In this document: in pieces, positions 46,576 through 58,297 of the stretch
Position numbering within the stretch: position 1 is the stretch's first letter
Layout: every line of letters begins with the position of its first letter
Origin: Hirundichthys speculiger
Taxonomy: Eukaryota; Chordata; Actinopteri; Beloniformes; Exocoetidae
Direction: 5' to 3'
Length of the DNA: 64,000 bases
NCBI GenBank assembly: GCA_018398805.1
Contig: JAGFBZ010001254.1
Span: 2,379,001 to 2,443,000, forward strand
Notes under the pieces: model-generated
Seen by the model: the letters and a program-made list of their open reading frames with translations, nothing else
Database searches by the model: none
Told to the model about the DNA's origin: nothing
Program-made: the position numbers and the translations under genes

Positions 46576-48860
46576 GAAATTTATGAAGATATCATTTTTA
46601 TTTAAGATTTTTTACAGATAAGCCAAATATTTAGGGAGTAAAGTTTAAGATGAGACAACTTTTCTATTCAGTTAATATTAGAAAACAATAAATAGAAAAT
46701 TTGCTTCGTCCCTCAGTGAAACGTTTGAAGAATAATTAGAGGTAACATGAGGAAATGTTTGAAATGTATAAAAAAAAATAACATTCCTTGTAACACTAAA
46801 TGAATGTGTATTGTTTTGAGTGCAGCTAAGGGCAAAAAGAGCATAAAAACAAGCAGCTTTTGCCTTGCCAGCGCATGACTTGCTTGCATGGCAGGTTTGT
46901 CTCAAATTTATGGATGAGGTGCACTCAGATGCCTGAATAAAGCTCTGTGAGAAAATGCAGGAAAAGGAAAACCCTCAGTTACCTTGAAACCACTGAGGTA
47001 ATCAATGAAGCACTGGCCTCAAGCAAACAAAGGCAAAAGTCTCTTTTTTTTCCTTTCGCTCTTGTTCTTCCACCAGCCGTGCATTAATGCACAAATAAAA
47101 CCTGAAATAATGAGTGCAGCAAGTATTCTTATTTTATCAAGAGATCAAAGCGCAGCTCACTTCAGATCCTTAATAAATGCTGTTTGGAAGTGCACTGTGG
47201 ACAGATGAGGAATTATGTGCACCAACAGTGGTCTGATTAGAGGACTCTATCTGACATATGCTATATATTCCATCCAAAACTGCAACACTAATCCCCCACT
47301 GTCCCGCTTGGGATTTGTGCAGTAATATTGCGTAATGACCTCAGAAGTTAGTCCTGTTTTCAAAACAGATGAAGCTGCGAGGCTCACAGTTATGGATGCC
47401 GGGCTGAATCATTGCATAAGCATCAACCCTCCATGTGAAATTATTGTCAACTGAGGAACTGCTATCAGGATTGTTCTGCAGCATCACGTTAAACTATAAT
47501 GATGTGAATGTGTGTTTTCATTTCACATGTGACTCTTTTTTTTTGTGGTTCTATTGATGTCGAGGTTAAATGAGTAGTTTAATCCATTTTATTGATGTGA
47601 GGATCTATTGTTCAGAGCACCATATTCATTTTTCAGCTCTTAAATAATTGATGCATCAGTCTGTGTTAAACATAAGACATTTTTCAGGCCAAGCCAGGTT
47701 TCACACAAGATAGTTCTTTAAAACTAACTAAAAAAAAAAAGCAATGACACAAAAATGTCATGGCACCATGTCATCCAAGCCACGTGGAAATCTGTGGTCT
47801 TTTCCCCATATTTCTTGCTTCACATTGACAATAACCTGCGTATGCTGAAGGCAGCAGCTCTTCTGAGGGTCTCAATACTGCATCCTGCTACTGGTCTGGC
47901 CTGCTGGAGCAGAGAGCTTTTCATGACTTCAACAAGGTTACCTGAGAAACGCCAGAGATTTGCTTTTTTTTTTTTTTTCCTTTAAACCCCATATTTTCAA
48001 AGGTGATCCAGGAATTAAAATCTGTTACTCTTAGATAAGAGCAGCAGTGGTATGACAGAATGACCTTGTGAGTCATTGAGACGCTCATGTCTTTCTCCTT
48101 TTCACTGGCTCCACTCCTATTTAAGATTTTACTCACATCTCAGCATTTACATTTTCAAGGAGATGGCAATTTGATGTCAGTGGGGTAATAACACTGCCTT
48201 TAGCTCCAGAATCCCCTGAGAGGCCAAAAATAATATAAAGCCTCTTATATTTTCTTTCATTATTACAGTGTTGAACCACAAGCTGCTTAGTGGCTGAATG
48301 GTTATGCTGCACAGTGTTTGACTGGGAACCAGGAAGATTCTGCAGGTGTCTCAGTTTAGAAGCTTACTGTTTGGTATACAGTTAAACATTTTTATGATTG
48401 TGGTACAATGTGGACGACATCATAAGGTCTGGTTTTAAACCATGGTCCTGCCAATCAAATGACAGGTTTGACAGAAATATTTACCCAAGTGCTGGATTTA
48501 ATTACAGTTTTCGGACGAGTCATACTGCTAACCAGTTTTTTTTAAATCGCAAAGCTGGAGTGTTTTATAATCTTTCACACATTTGGGCTCTTGCTGACAA
48601 CTTTTGGACAGCCTTACTCAGCCTGACTTTCAAAAACTGACACGTTTATTTTAGAATCTGTTTGGCTGGCAGTAGAAATTGTAGTGCAGATTCTTTGTCA
48701 TGATTGACCTGTTGCCAAAAAACTTCAAAAAGCTCGAGTGCTTTGTCAAGTTTCAGAGTTGTCAGCCACTTCACTAAAAGGATATTTATCTACCACTCAC
48801 GTCAGAGATTGTAAGTTACACAAATGTGGCTCAAAGGTTTAGTAGCAATTTAGAAGTACT
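46576..48860. other. Non-genic stretch
   Basis: No gene supported. At 48285-48355 the sequence TTAGTGGCTGAATGGTTATGCTGC looks like the A-box part of a tRNA-derived SINE head, but the B box is poor, so it is not listed separately. Confidence 0.5.
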
Positions 48861-48867
48861 TTTTAGA

Positions 48868-48913
48868 AACACTTGTACATGTACAGTGACAATAAAGACT
48901 TTCTATTCTATTC
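48868..48913 (+). mobile_element. LINE 3'-terminal fragment
   Basis: The sequence cttgtacatgtacagtgac, then aataaagactttctattctattc, is the terminal form of a common fish LINE (a short hairpin, AATAAAG, then a TATTC-repeat tail). Only the last few dozen bases can be recognised. Confidence 0.45.
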
Positions 48914-48959
48914 AGATTTGTAACTGTTCATAAACTGCCTGAACATGGGCTGTCAGACA

Positions 48960-49330
48960 TATAAGGTGACATATTATACACTTTTTTTTCAAAATGAGGT
49001 CTTAGTGAAATTTGTATAAACTACAACATTTCACACAGATCCAGTGCAACAGCTCCCTTTTCCATCGTCTTTACAGCTCTGTGATAGCAGCTGTTGTGTG
49101 CCTGTCCAGGTCAGTGTTAAAGTTTTGAACTACTAACTTCAGAAGTACAGTGAACACAGTATGATGTGGAGCTGGGTGGATAATACTGGATGAGGCTGGA
49201 TAATTTGTCCCTGATCTGGGTCTGTGATGTCACAGAGCTCAGAGGATCTGAAATGATGAGGTGAATGAGAGAGTGGAAAAGGTTACTCCAAACATAGTTA
49301 CGGGTTTATCATTTTATTATTATTCTAAAT
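48960..49330. mobile_element. Non-autonomous DNA element (MITE-like), copy 3 of 3
   Basis: It shares ttacagctctg and the GTGCAACAGCTC-type segment with the copy near 15.95 kb, and the core GGGTCTGTGATGTCACA at about 49220 with the copy near 1.53 kb. The left side begins ggtgacatattatacactttttt, which may be the worn terminus. It is non-coding and its limits are approximate. Confidence 0.45.
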
Positions 49331-52260
49331 AATATGTTTTTTTTTAATTTTTTCATTAAGTTCCATCCATAAAAGTTTGATTTAGTTTAAAGTTTAAAGT
49401 TTAAAAATTTAAAACTGGCTGGAAACACCGCGAACTGATAAGCTACAGTGCAGTCAGGACATTTTGGGCACAGAATTAAGGCAGATATAACGGGTGTAGC
49501 AAAAACGGTTTTTGATGAGAATCAACGCAAGTTCATCACCAAAGAGAGATGTGCTTATGGTCTCTGTGCGTTACAGTTTTACTCTGAGTGTAAATCCAAA
49601 ACTCCAGCAGTGCTAGCTCAGCACTGGAATGCTCAGTCATCCAGGAAAACAAATCAAACATGCAGCTGTGCCCATCTCTCTTTATTTATTCACTCTGTTC
49701 AGTTGTTGCAGCATTTTTATTTATTCATTTATTTATTTTTTGTTTGCCTGCAGTATATTACGCCAAGTGAGAAGCAGGATAAATGAATGGACAACAACCA
49801 ACAGTATATTAAAAAAAAAAAAAAGGCAAGTATCCCCTGCACTGTATGATAAATGCATGAGTGAAAAGGGGAGAAAAACCTCGGTCTAAACATTTCAAAG
49901 CAGCTCAGGAATCATAAAGGGAAATAACGTTGTTCCCTCGTGTCTCCTCTGTCAGTGTTGTGAAGGTAATAATGCTGAGCTGCATCTGCTATGATGAGCT
50001 TACTCACTTTTTTCTTTTTCCCAACAAAAAATTTACAGTGAATGAGTGAAGTGGAGCTTTTTTTTGGAAAGTGGAATACTGGGGAGGCCGGTGCTCACCC
50101 TGTGATGAATATAGCTCCAGAACAAACAACATTTCCTCTCCAGTAAGCCACTGAATTGCTTCAATAAACTGTGAAAAGGAAAACCTTGTCAGACTTATAT
50201 TGGCTTGGTCAAAAAGTGGAGCGGCTGTTATTGTTGCATTGATTTTTCAGCATCTTCAGTTGCCCCTGATCAAGTCCACTGGACATGTGCAAAGTGATAA
50301 AACTTTGCAGGTCGCCTGAAGAATTTAGGTAAGACAGCTTCAGTACTACATTATTCCACTCATTTCTCCAGGCAGCATTTATCTCTTATCTGGATCTCCT
50401 CCTGGTGAATCCTACAGCAGTACTGGATGTGTTATCCCTGGCGGTGGATATGGTTTTAGGAAAATGGAAATAATGCGACCTAATCTGTGAATTATCTTAC
50501 TTCAGATATAAAAGGTGAAAGCCATACACCCAGCTACACCCAGTAAAAGCACTCCATGTGCACATTTAGAAAAAAAAAAATCTACTAAGAGTAGCGGTTA
50601 TCTCTATTCTTATATTTCTATGACTGTGTCTTCTTTGCTTTGGTATCATGTCAGAGTCAAGGTGGTCTTCCTGTACTGAGTTTACTGCAACCACTACAAT
50701 CACAATCTTTTATCTGTATTTCATTTATTTATGACTGCCCTAGCAGTTTAGTTTTCCAATAACACGCTACAGAGGTTGGGACATTTCCACCAGCGGGGGC
50801 TGTGGGTGATACATCCTTTGATGCGCGGATCATCGACCAATCACTGGCCTTTGTATAACTGGCCTCACAGATGGGTGGTTGTGAGAGTGTGTTGCTCTTT
50901 TTGTCTGTCTTCTATAGTGTTGTTGCTGCAGACATGAAACAAATGACATTTTGTAGAAGTAGATTCTGTTTTTTTTTTCCTTTCTATGAAACAAAGTAAT
51001 GGAACTTGCTGCTTCAATATAACCTTCCTCTGAAATATGTACATGGTAGCCAAGAGCACCTCATAGTTACCAGCAGTTTAAACTGATTAAAACATCATAT
51101 TGACAGAAACTCAGAGTAGTTCTGTTGGCAAACTTTAGTTGCTTTCATTGTATTACTCTACTGTTACTCTCTTCTCTTTTTTGAAATTTCTACAAATACC
51201 ATATATGCCATATATTATATGCCATATATTTTCCACCACATAACTAATTAAACATTCCCCGGCATTCTGGGAAATGGTGTAATAAAGTGAAATGTACCAT
51301 AAATCCTCTGTAATAAAGAACAGCATGAGAAGACTTGCACTCTGAATATTTTCCTGGGTGATGTCCTTTAATGGATAAATGCATTTTGTAGTGCAATGCA
51401 AACACGGCTGGGACATACTGCCTCTGCAAGGCTTGCTGGACATTGGTGGATTGCCAAAGGAGCCAATCAGCTGATGGTGTTAGTTAGTGCTACTTTTGAA
51501 AATAACCAGTTAGACTACAGGGTTACTACGCTTATATAGTAGTTAGTTCCATCATTAATTTATTGATAAATAATGTCATGAAACACGAACATCCATTTGC
51601 AGTACCTTGTCTACTTTGGTTCTCATGTCAGCAAAAACAATATATTGACTTTTGACTGCAGAACGTATTCTATAATTTAAAATCTAAAACTGTAGGAGGG
51701 TAATGTCAGGATAATATCAGGAATGACAAAAGCAATATCCCGTTTACAGCGTTGATTAATAGATATGTCAAATCAAATCAAGCAAGTGGGGCTCAATAAA
51801 TGGATTATAATCTATTGATTGAATGCTTTTATCAGTATATGCTCATCATTTTCAAAGTAAAATTGGCAAAAATGATAAAAATAAGCAACATAGCAACAAG
51901 TACCACCAGGATGGTGATCAGTGTATATTCACTGTGCAATAAAACAAGTACTCTGGTATGTGCTATGACACACTAAGCACATAAAGTAAGGAACTTTGTG
52001 TTTGCCACATTATTTCTGTGTTGTAACAACACTTCTTGGTAAAAAGTCTTATGCTGTTCGAGAGCTTGTCTCCTTTAAATGGTGCCACATTTATGAGGAA
52101 GGATGGATTTGTAGAATGAGCAGCAGGAGCTGAGTGTATGGACTGCATCAATGAAAGATTTTTTTGGAGTTTTTTTTTGTGATTTTTTTTTTTTTTTTTT
52201 TTACTCTTGTTTGGTGAATTGGATGATTGAAGTCTGAAGAAACAAGACATGTTTGCAATT
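49331..52260. other. Non-genic stretch
   Basis: No gene or mobile element recognised. A long T run lies at 52186-52202. Confidence 0.55.
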
Positions 52261-52297
52261 TAAAGTTTTAAATGTATCTATTTAACAAACAGGAGCA

Positions 52298-52968
52298 TCA
52301 ACAGTGTGTGGAAGAACCATACACAGCTACAACAGCCTGGCAGCTCCTCCTCATGCTGGTCTCCAGTCTGGCCACACACTGCTGTGGGATGACATCCCAT
52401 TCTTCAGCCAGAAATTGTTGCAAATCAGCCAAAGTGGTTGTGTTGGTCACTCTGACACATACAGTTCACCCAGCTGATCTCAGTGTTCAGTGGGGTTGAG
52501 GTCAGGACTGCTGGCAGGTCATTTCATCCTCTCCACTCCTAAATTCTGGAGGTAGTCTCTGATAAACCCCACTCTGTGGGGGTCAAGCGTAGTGATCTTG
52601 GAGGACAGAGTTTGTCCCAGACTGTGGAGATACGGGATTGCCGCTGGTTGGAGAATTTCATCTCGGAGAGTAGAGATTGGCAGCATGTAGTCTGTTCTGG
52701 ACTGTCTGAAGAGAGGGCTGTTGTGCATATCGTCCTGCAAACCTTGAGATTGCCTAGGGTTCCTAAGTGCTGACAAGATAAGGAAACGATCTTGTTAGGA
52801 TGCCAACTTCTTGAGATGTTCATTTCTTGCCCTGTTAGGGAAATATCCCTTCAGTTTGGAGATGGTACTAGGGCTTACTTCAAATAGTGGTGCAGCTTGG
52901 TTTTGTGGAACACGAACTTGAAGTTGTGGTATCGCACGGGCCCAGTCCAGATCATTTAAAGCTGGCAT
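52298..52968 (-). pseudogene. Tc1-like transposase pseudogene, fourth lineage
   Basis: On the minus strand, MPALNDLDWARAI at 52968 is followed by QNQAAPLFEVSPSTISKLKG, a helix-turn-helix DNA-binding region. Later frames read RDEILQPAAIPYLHSLG and DYLQNLGVERMK-(stop)-PASSPDLNPTEH, which holds the catalytic Glu. A last frame reads VTNTTTLADLQQFLAEEWDVIP and ends RRSCQAVVAVYGSSTHC before a stop at 52298-52300. The usual QDDNARPH block around the second catalytic Asp is replaced by a degraded sequence. The length (about 220 codons) is well below the family's roughly 340, so about a third has been deleted. There are two or more frameshifts. Terminal repeats were not located. Confidence 0.85.
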
Positions 52969-53193
52969 GCCGGTTCTTGGAGAATACACCAACTGAGCAA
53001 GCAACGGTACCTGGGGGATCTGACTGTGATTTTTGCAGTTAATCACCTTGTTAGAGAACAGCGGGTTATGCAATAAGTCATGAAACAAAGTAAAGTAAGT
53101 TCACGTGCAAAGGTTATAGTGGATTTTTGTGCATTCTGAAATTTAATCTGTAAATAACCCCTAGCAAAAAGTATGGAGGGGTCGTAAATATAT

Positions 53194-54227
53194 TAGGGAT
53201 GCAACGGTACTCGATGAAATACGGTACGGTTCAGTACGACCTGCATGGGACACGGGACAACACAGACTTTTATGTCCCGTGGTATTTATGTTCCAATAAC
53301 TTTGCATTGGACTTGCACGTGAGCGTGCGTGCCTTTTAGGCAACAGCCCCGCCACTGCATGTCAATGTCCACTCACCTCCGCTCACTCACAGTGACCAGC
53401 CTATCACACTTTGGCCAGTTGGCTGCAGCTCATTGACGCAGAAAAAAAAAACAAGCAGGCATGGCCAGCGGTTGCGGAGAAATTGGAAAAAACTTTTTTT
53501 AATCACCGGTGTGGGAGCATTTTGGTTTTGCTGTTGAATACACCGGCGAGGGAGTGAAAACAGTTAACAGTTAACAGAACGCAATCTTCCACCTCCCTAA
53601 ACCCAGATCTTACCTGCGTAAGATCCAGTTGTTTCCAGTTGTGCGTCTTGGCGCAGCTGATGTGCTTTTTAAAATACTGCACAAGGAGTCATTGGATGCG
53701 CATTTAAAGATCACAAACAATTAATGTTCCTGTCCCTCCTCGACCACCAACAGTTTCAGACATATCGGAAATAAATTCTCGCATCCAACCTTTTCCAGCT
53801 TGACACCAGAGACAAAGATCTCCTTGGTTTCCTCCACAGCAAACATCTGAATGAGATCATGCCACAGCTGTACAGACTGACGTGTCTGGCTGTGACTATT
53901 CCCACATCCACCACAACTGCTGACCAGACATCCTCTGCCCTCAAGAGAATAAAAACGTATGCAAGTAATACGGTGATGCGTAATCGAGAGGTACAAAGAG
54001 CCGTTTGTATATGTCCACATGTGACCAGGTGGACGCACATTTATTCCATTTGGACGTGCTCTTTCACGCTCCAAAATGCCAGTTGCGTTTCCGCAAACTC
54101 TGAATCTTGTGATCGCGGGTTTAGGATAGCGGGTGGTCTGAAACTGTACCGAATCCGTACCGAAACCGTGACACTAAAAAACGCGGTACGGACCGTACCG
54201 TGAGCCACCTGTACCATTGCACCCCTA
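53194..54227 (+). mobile_element. hAT transposon, internally deleted
   Basis: Termini TAGGGATGCAACGGTAC (53194) and GTACCATTGCACCCCTA (54227) are inverted repeats with one mismatch. They resemble those of the hAT at 42784. Subterminal GGTACGGT-type repeats occur on both sides (53220-53240 and 54140-54200). The right end abuts a TG/TA microsatellite and the left flank is taaatata, so the target duplication cannot be read with certainty. The interior is about 1 kb and keeps only the C-terminal part of a transposase. Confidence 0.85.
53700..54010 (+). pseudogene. hAT transposase C-terminal dimerisation remnant
   Basis: The plus-strand frame from about 53859 reads PQLYRLTCLAVTIPTSTTTA, then SSALKRIKTYASNTV. 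This is the conserved core of the hAT dimerisation domain: a hydrophobic helix, the TIP-T-S-A stretch, and the S-LKRIKTY-RNTM block. The usual A-E-R-S-F is replaced by A-D-Q-T-S. After this the frame loses similarity and no catalytic domain precedes it. It is the complement of what the other hAT copy retains, since that one keeps the BED finger. Confidence 0.8.
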
Positions 54228-54228
54228 A

Positions 54229-54315
<87 letters not shown>

Positions 54316-54351
54316 CTGTGTGGGTGTGTGTATGTGTGTGTGTGTGTATGT
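54229..54351. repeat. Compound (TG)n(TA)n(TG)n microsatellite
   Basis: A TG run (54229-54240), a TA run to about 54296, then a TG run with C and G interruptions to 54351. It directly follows the hAT right terminus. Minus-strand open frames across it encode only His-Thr and Ile-Tyr repeats. Confidence 0.95.
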
Positions 54352-55440
54352 CAAATGATCCGGTCCAGAGCAAATGAACTACAAACACCCTTAAATTGCT
54401 AACAGATATGCTAACAGCAAACATATCACTTTTTTTCACAAATAAATTTAAAATAAAGGCAGATCTTCCACAGTGCCAACATTTTGCTCTCCAGCATCTT
54501 GCGGAGCAGCCGAGCAGCTTAAACATATTTGACCAATAACCCAAGAATATGGAGCCATGGAAGCAGAAATGTCTTCACACCTCTGACACGTAACAACAGG
54601 GTGAATTAAAGCCACACAATGGTGCCTTGAACCGGCTGTGATGAAAGCACAGTTGTTTCTGTGCAGAGAGCTTCCAGGTTTGCAGCCTTTTCTCTTTTCA
54701 CCACTCAGTCAATCTTCCATCCTATTTAGACCTACAGTATTTTTAAACAGAGAGTATGACTTTTATTTTTGTTCACCTAATGTTTGTTTACTTTACACTT
54801 TGCTTTTAAAAACCCTTTTATGAATTTTTAATGGCTGTCTTTCCAGTAGCTTTTACAGAGTGATTTGTCTTAAGTACACAGGGAAAAGCGCTGGATAACA
54901 TACAAGAAAACTATAAGAGCTGGCATGAACCCTGCTAATTATGACTGTACAACTGCTGGATGATAAGGTAGCTGGCTTTTTATTATTGCAACAAAAAGAA
55001 AGGGAAAAAAAAAAGGCAGACATTTTTCCTTTAGGCCTTTTAGTGAAATTACTGGTGAAGTGCAGCTTTGCTGCTCAACCAGAAAATATCAGACCCATGG
55101 GATGTTTTCACTGACCCTCATTTCTCCTTCGGTCTCTGCCGCATCTCTCACCAGCACTGACTGCCTTTTCACCTGGAAACCTACTGTCATTTTGCCCCTG
55201 CAAAAGCAATTTCACATACAGGCAGAAGGATAGTCAGTTAAACCTCAGAGGACCTTTTTGCCTCACTGTTGTTCAGAACCTCAAATTGCCTTCACACAAC
55301 ATTTCTGTTTTTTTTTTTTTCTAGTCTACTATATCGAAACGTGTGTTTTGGAAAACCAGGTCCTTATCCAGACAGCACATTTAGTTCCCGCTTTCCATTT
55401 AAAGATTCAAACATGATACCCTTCCTTTAAATAGTAACTT
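54352..55440. other. Non-genic stretch
   Basis: No supported feature. Confidence 0.55.
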
Positions 55441-55445
55441 TTTGT

Positions 55446-55505
55446 TAGGGATGCAGTAATTGGAATTAGCTGATTTTCACCTTCACCGGTACAAAGTCAC
55501 ACATC
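55446..55505. mobile_element. Possible hAT terminus fragment
   Basis: TAGGGATGCAGTAATTGG at 55446 resembles the left termini of the two hAT elements (TAGGGATG[TC]AACG). No partner terminus was found nearby. Confidence 0.3.
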
Positions 55506-55689
55506 AACTATGATGTGGAACTAGTTCACAGAGCTAAAGCTGGCATGTCAGAAGAGGAATCCAGGATGCTCACGAAAACAATTATGGGTGATTTATCAGT
55601 ACACTTTGGTCGTGTTTGTGTTGTAGGGTATTCCTCCATCCCAGTCTCCATTCGCTGTACCAAACGGGTTTTCCTCAAGTCTAACCTAC

Positions 55690-55870
55690 TTACGCCATCA
55701 TTACTTCAATTCTGGCCAGCTGTGTTGGCCCTGCTTATGAAAACCATAACTGCAGCATGACATTGCCACCACCATGCTTGACTGAGGGAATGATATTGTT
55801 GGGGTTATCAGGCAGGTGTTTTTCTCCATGATAGATAAAAAGTTCAGATTTAGTATCATCTAATCAGATT
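55690..55870 (-). pseudogene. Tc1-like transposase fragment, fifth lineage
   Basis: On the minus strand the sequence around 55770-55790 translates to IPSVKHGGGNVML, the conserved block before the WGC-F motif. Upstream on that strand, near 55850, GGAATCTGATTAGATGATAC corresponds to the W-S-D-E-T region in which the first catalytic Asp lies, here with a stop. In fish this segment is usually noticed in the opposite sense as ...gccaccaccatgcttgactg.... No inverted repeats were found and the body is short, so this is a small relic. Confidence 0.65.
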
Positions 55871-58297
55871 CCAGATGCCTTTTAAATTGAGTCATAACGT
55901 GTTTTTTTTTTTTTTTTTGATTTTTTTCTGTAGACCATAGGTTTTTTTTTGGTCACTCTTTGATAACTTACAACGTGCGACATTCAGGATTTCTTCTGTG
56001 GCAGGCACCATCTTTGTACTCCACGTACATTTAAAACGATGTCAAGACTTAACCCGAGGTTCAAAAGCCAAACCAAACAAAATTCTGTGGCATCTTGAAT
56101 TTAAAAAGGAAAAAATTAAGAACAGGGTTTGTATGACAGTCATGTGTAACTGCATAGCCACACTTATTAGTCTCTTCATTTGCATTATTAAAACTGCTAA
56201 ACACTGCTTTCATGACAGCTTAAGGAAATATGATCAGCCTACCTTAGATAATCTACTTGCAAATGCCATTAAGTTATGGTTGTTTTACGAACAGAAGAGT
56301 GTCATTTCACTCTCTGCCATACAGTGAAAAGCTTATTTCTCAGAAATAATTAGTTAGTGTAATGTACAAATTTAATTTGAGACTGCTGCACATTTTGTGG
56401 AAAATGTCATTGTAAAATTCTCCTCATAGCACTTGATAAGCCGTCTGTCCTTGAATGGCTTCCATCTGATAGTTAAGAAGCATCTGTAAACAGAAAAAGA
56501 GGCGTTATATCTTGTAAATGTGTTTTTAATGAGCAGGAAACATGCAGTAACTATGCAGGTAAGAATTTTCTCCCTGACCTCTGCATACTCTTTATCGCTG
56601 TTGCTTTCTTTAGGATTAAAAGGAAAAACAACAAAAAAAACAACATATAAAGCAGAAAATGTGCAAATGTTACCACACTGAAAATGCTACTGAAAAACAA
56701 ATCTAGAAAAATGAGCATGTAGGTCATGGATGCATTGAGTGTGCACACAGCTACAGCACAAAAAGAAGGGTTAACAATGTCTTCAAGCACACAGCTGCTC
56801 TTTATTGATGCCGGTCACATTTGGCGTCTCAGTCATGAAAAGCATCTCACAAACATCTGGCCTCAGGCTCAACACCAGCTCTCCAGGAAGTGCTCACACA
56901 TCTAACCTGCATCTCTCAAGTCTCACATTCCTCAGTCTTTGAAAAGGTCAGGTTGTCCCACCCTCCCCTCTCTTCCCAAAGCATCTTTCAGTGCCCCCCC
57001 CCCTCTCCGCTCCCCCACCTTCATTAGTCTAATGAGTTCAGCTACCAGCCAATGTCAGCTGACAGTTACACTTATCAGCCCTGCAGCCCTTATCCAAACA
57101 GCCGCTCCTTCAAAATGTGATCTGAGTCTCTGACCGGATCGATATGGCAAAGAACAAACCTTCATCATCACTTTCAAGGTGAAACTGGAGATAAAACGTG
57201 AAGCTATAGGTGCTCTTGATGCAAAAGCCAATGCTTGAATTCACTTGAAACAGGAGTGATTTATTAACTGCCTTAAAATAGACATAACCAGTTTTTGGAA
57301 CTGATCAAACAGCCCTCTTAGAAATTAATTTAATTTGTCGCTGCATCAAGTAACAAAGTCAGTTTCTGAGATTTATTTCCTTTTCCACAGTGCTTTCAAG
57401 GCCTTTGGTCGTTGCATTTCAGCAGAAACCACAGTTTGTTTATAATACGTCTGGGGAGGAGAGAGTAGCTGATTGTGGGTCGCCTCTACTGGGATTCTGT
57501 GTTCACTGATAAGATAGCCTTCGGAGACACTCTGCCTGAAAGCATATCGTCTTCTATTTTCAAATCCAGTCGATCATATCTGGGTCAGAATATTTGGCTA
57601 ATTAGAGGGTAGAATAGTTTGTCGCAGTTCCACAACAGAGGGATGTGCTGGAATGAGCATATTTTTCAAAGACAATCAGACTGTGACTGTAAATCCCTGA
57701 TGGGCTTTTATACCTCTATCTATAACAACCTATCTCCTGCTCATCAGCGCTATAATTTCCTTCAGAAATTGCGTTTCGACACTTGGTATTCAATAGAGGA
57801 TGTTTATCAGATTATATGAGCCTGTGCAATCTAATTTGCATGTTGCTGAGGGGCTGGCATCACGACTTCAGGGCTCGCATTTGAAAGCAGAGAGGCCGAG
57901 GGAGAGATTTTCATTTTGTCTACGAGTGCTCTGAACTTGTGGTCTAAAAATTCTAAAGTTGTAGACGTTTAACTCAGCATAGGTTCAACTCTTAAAAATA
58001 AGATTTACACACATTATGATGGAAAAGCCATCCTGAGGCTGCAGCTCATCTTTATTCTTCAAAGACAAAACACGAAGAAATAAATGTAAAGGCATCATGT
58101 CTACTTAAGCAGTTTATTCTGTTATATGATATAAATATGGTATAACCTCTAAAAAGTCACTCTAACTAGCCTAGGTCCAATATGATTGTAAAACAGGCAT
58201 ATTCTGTCTGATGTCTTTGCCTTGTGGCAGAAGAGATATTTCACCAGAGCCACATTACAGCTTCATGGGGACAGAGGTGCAATCAATAGAACATAAA
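55871..58297. other. Non-genic stretch
   Basis: No gene supported. A C10 run lies at 56994-57003, and a small palindrome TCATTAG-T-CTAATGA at 57021-57035. The 109-codon frame at 55998-56327 has no domain motif. Confidence 0.5.

Noticed and set aside
48285..48355. tRNA-derived SINE head
   Set aside because: The A-box-like part is fair, but the B box is poor and no body or tail was recognised.
54041..54544. 167-codon minus-strand frame with His-Thr and Ile-Tyr repeats
   Set aside because: It is a translation of the compound TG/TA microsatellite plus the hAT end.
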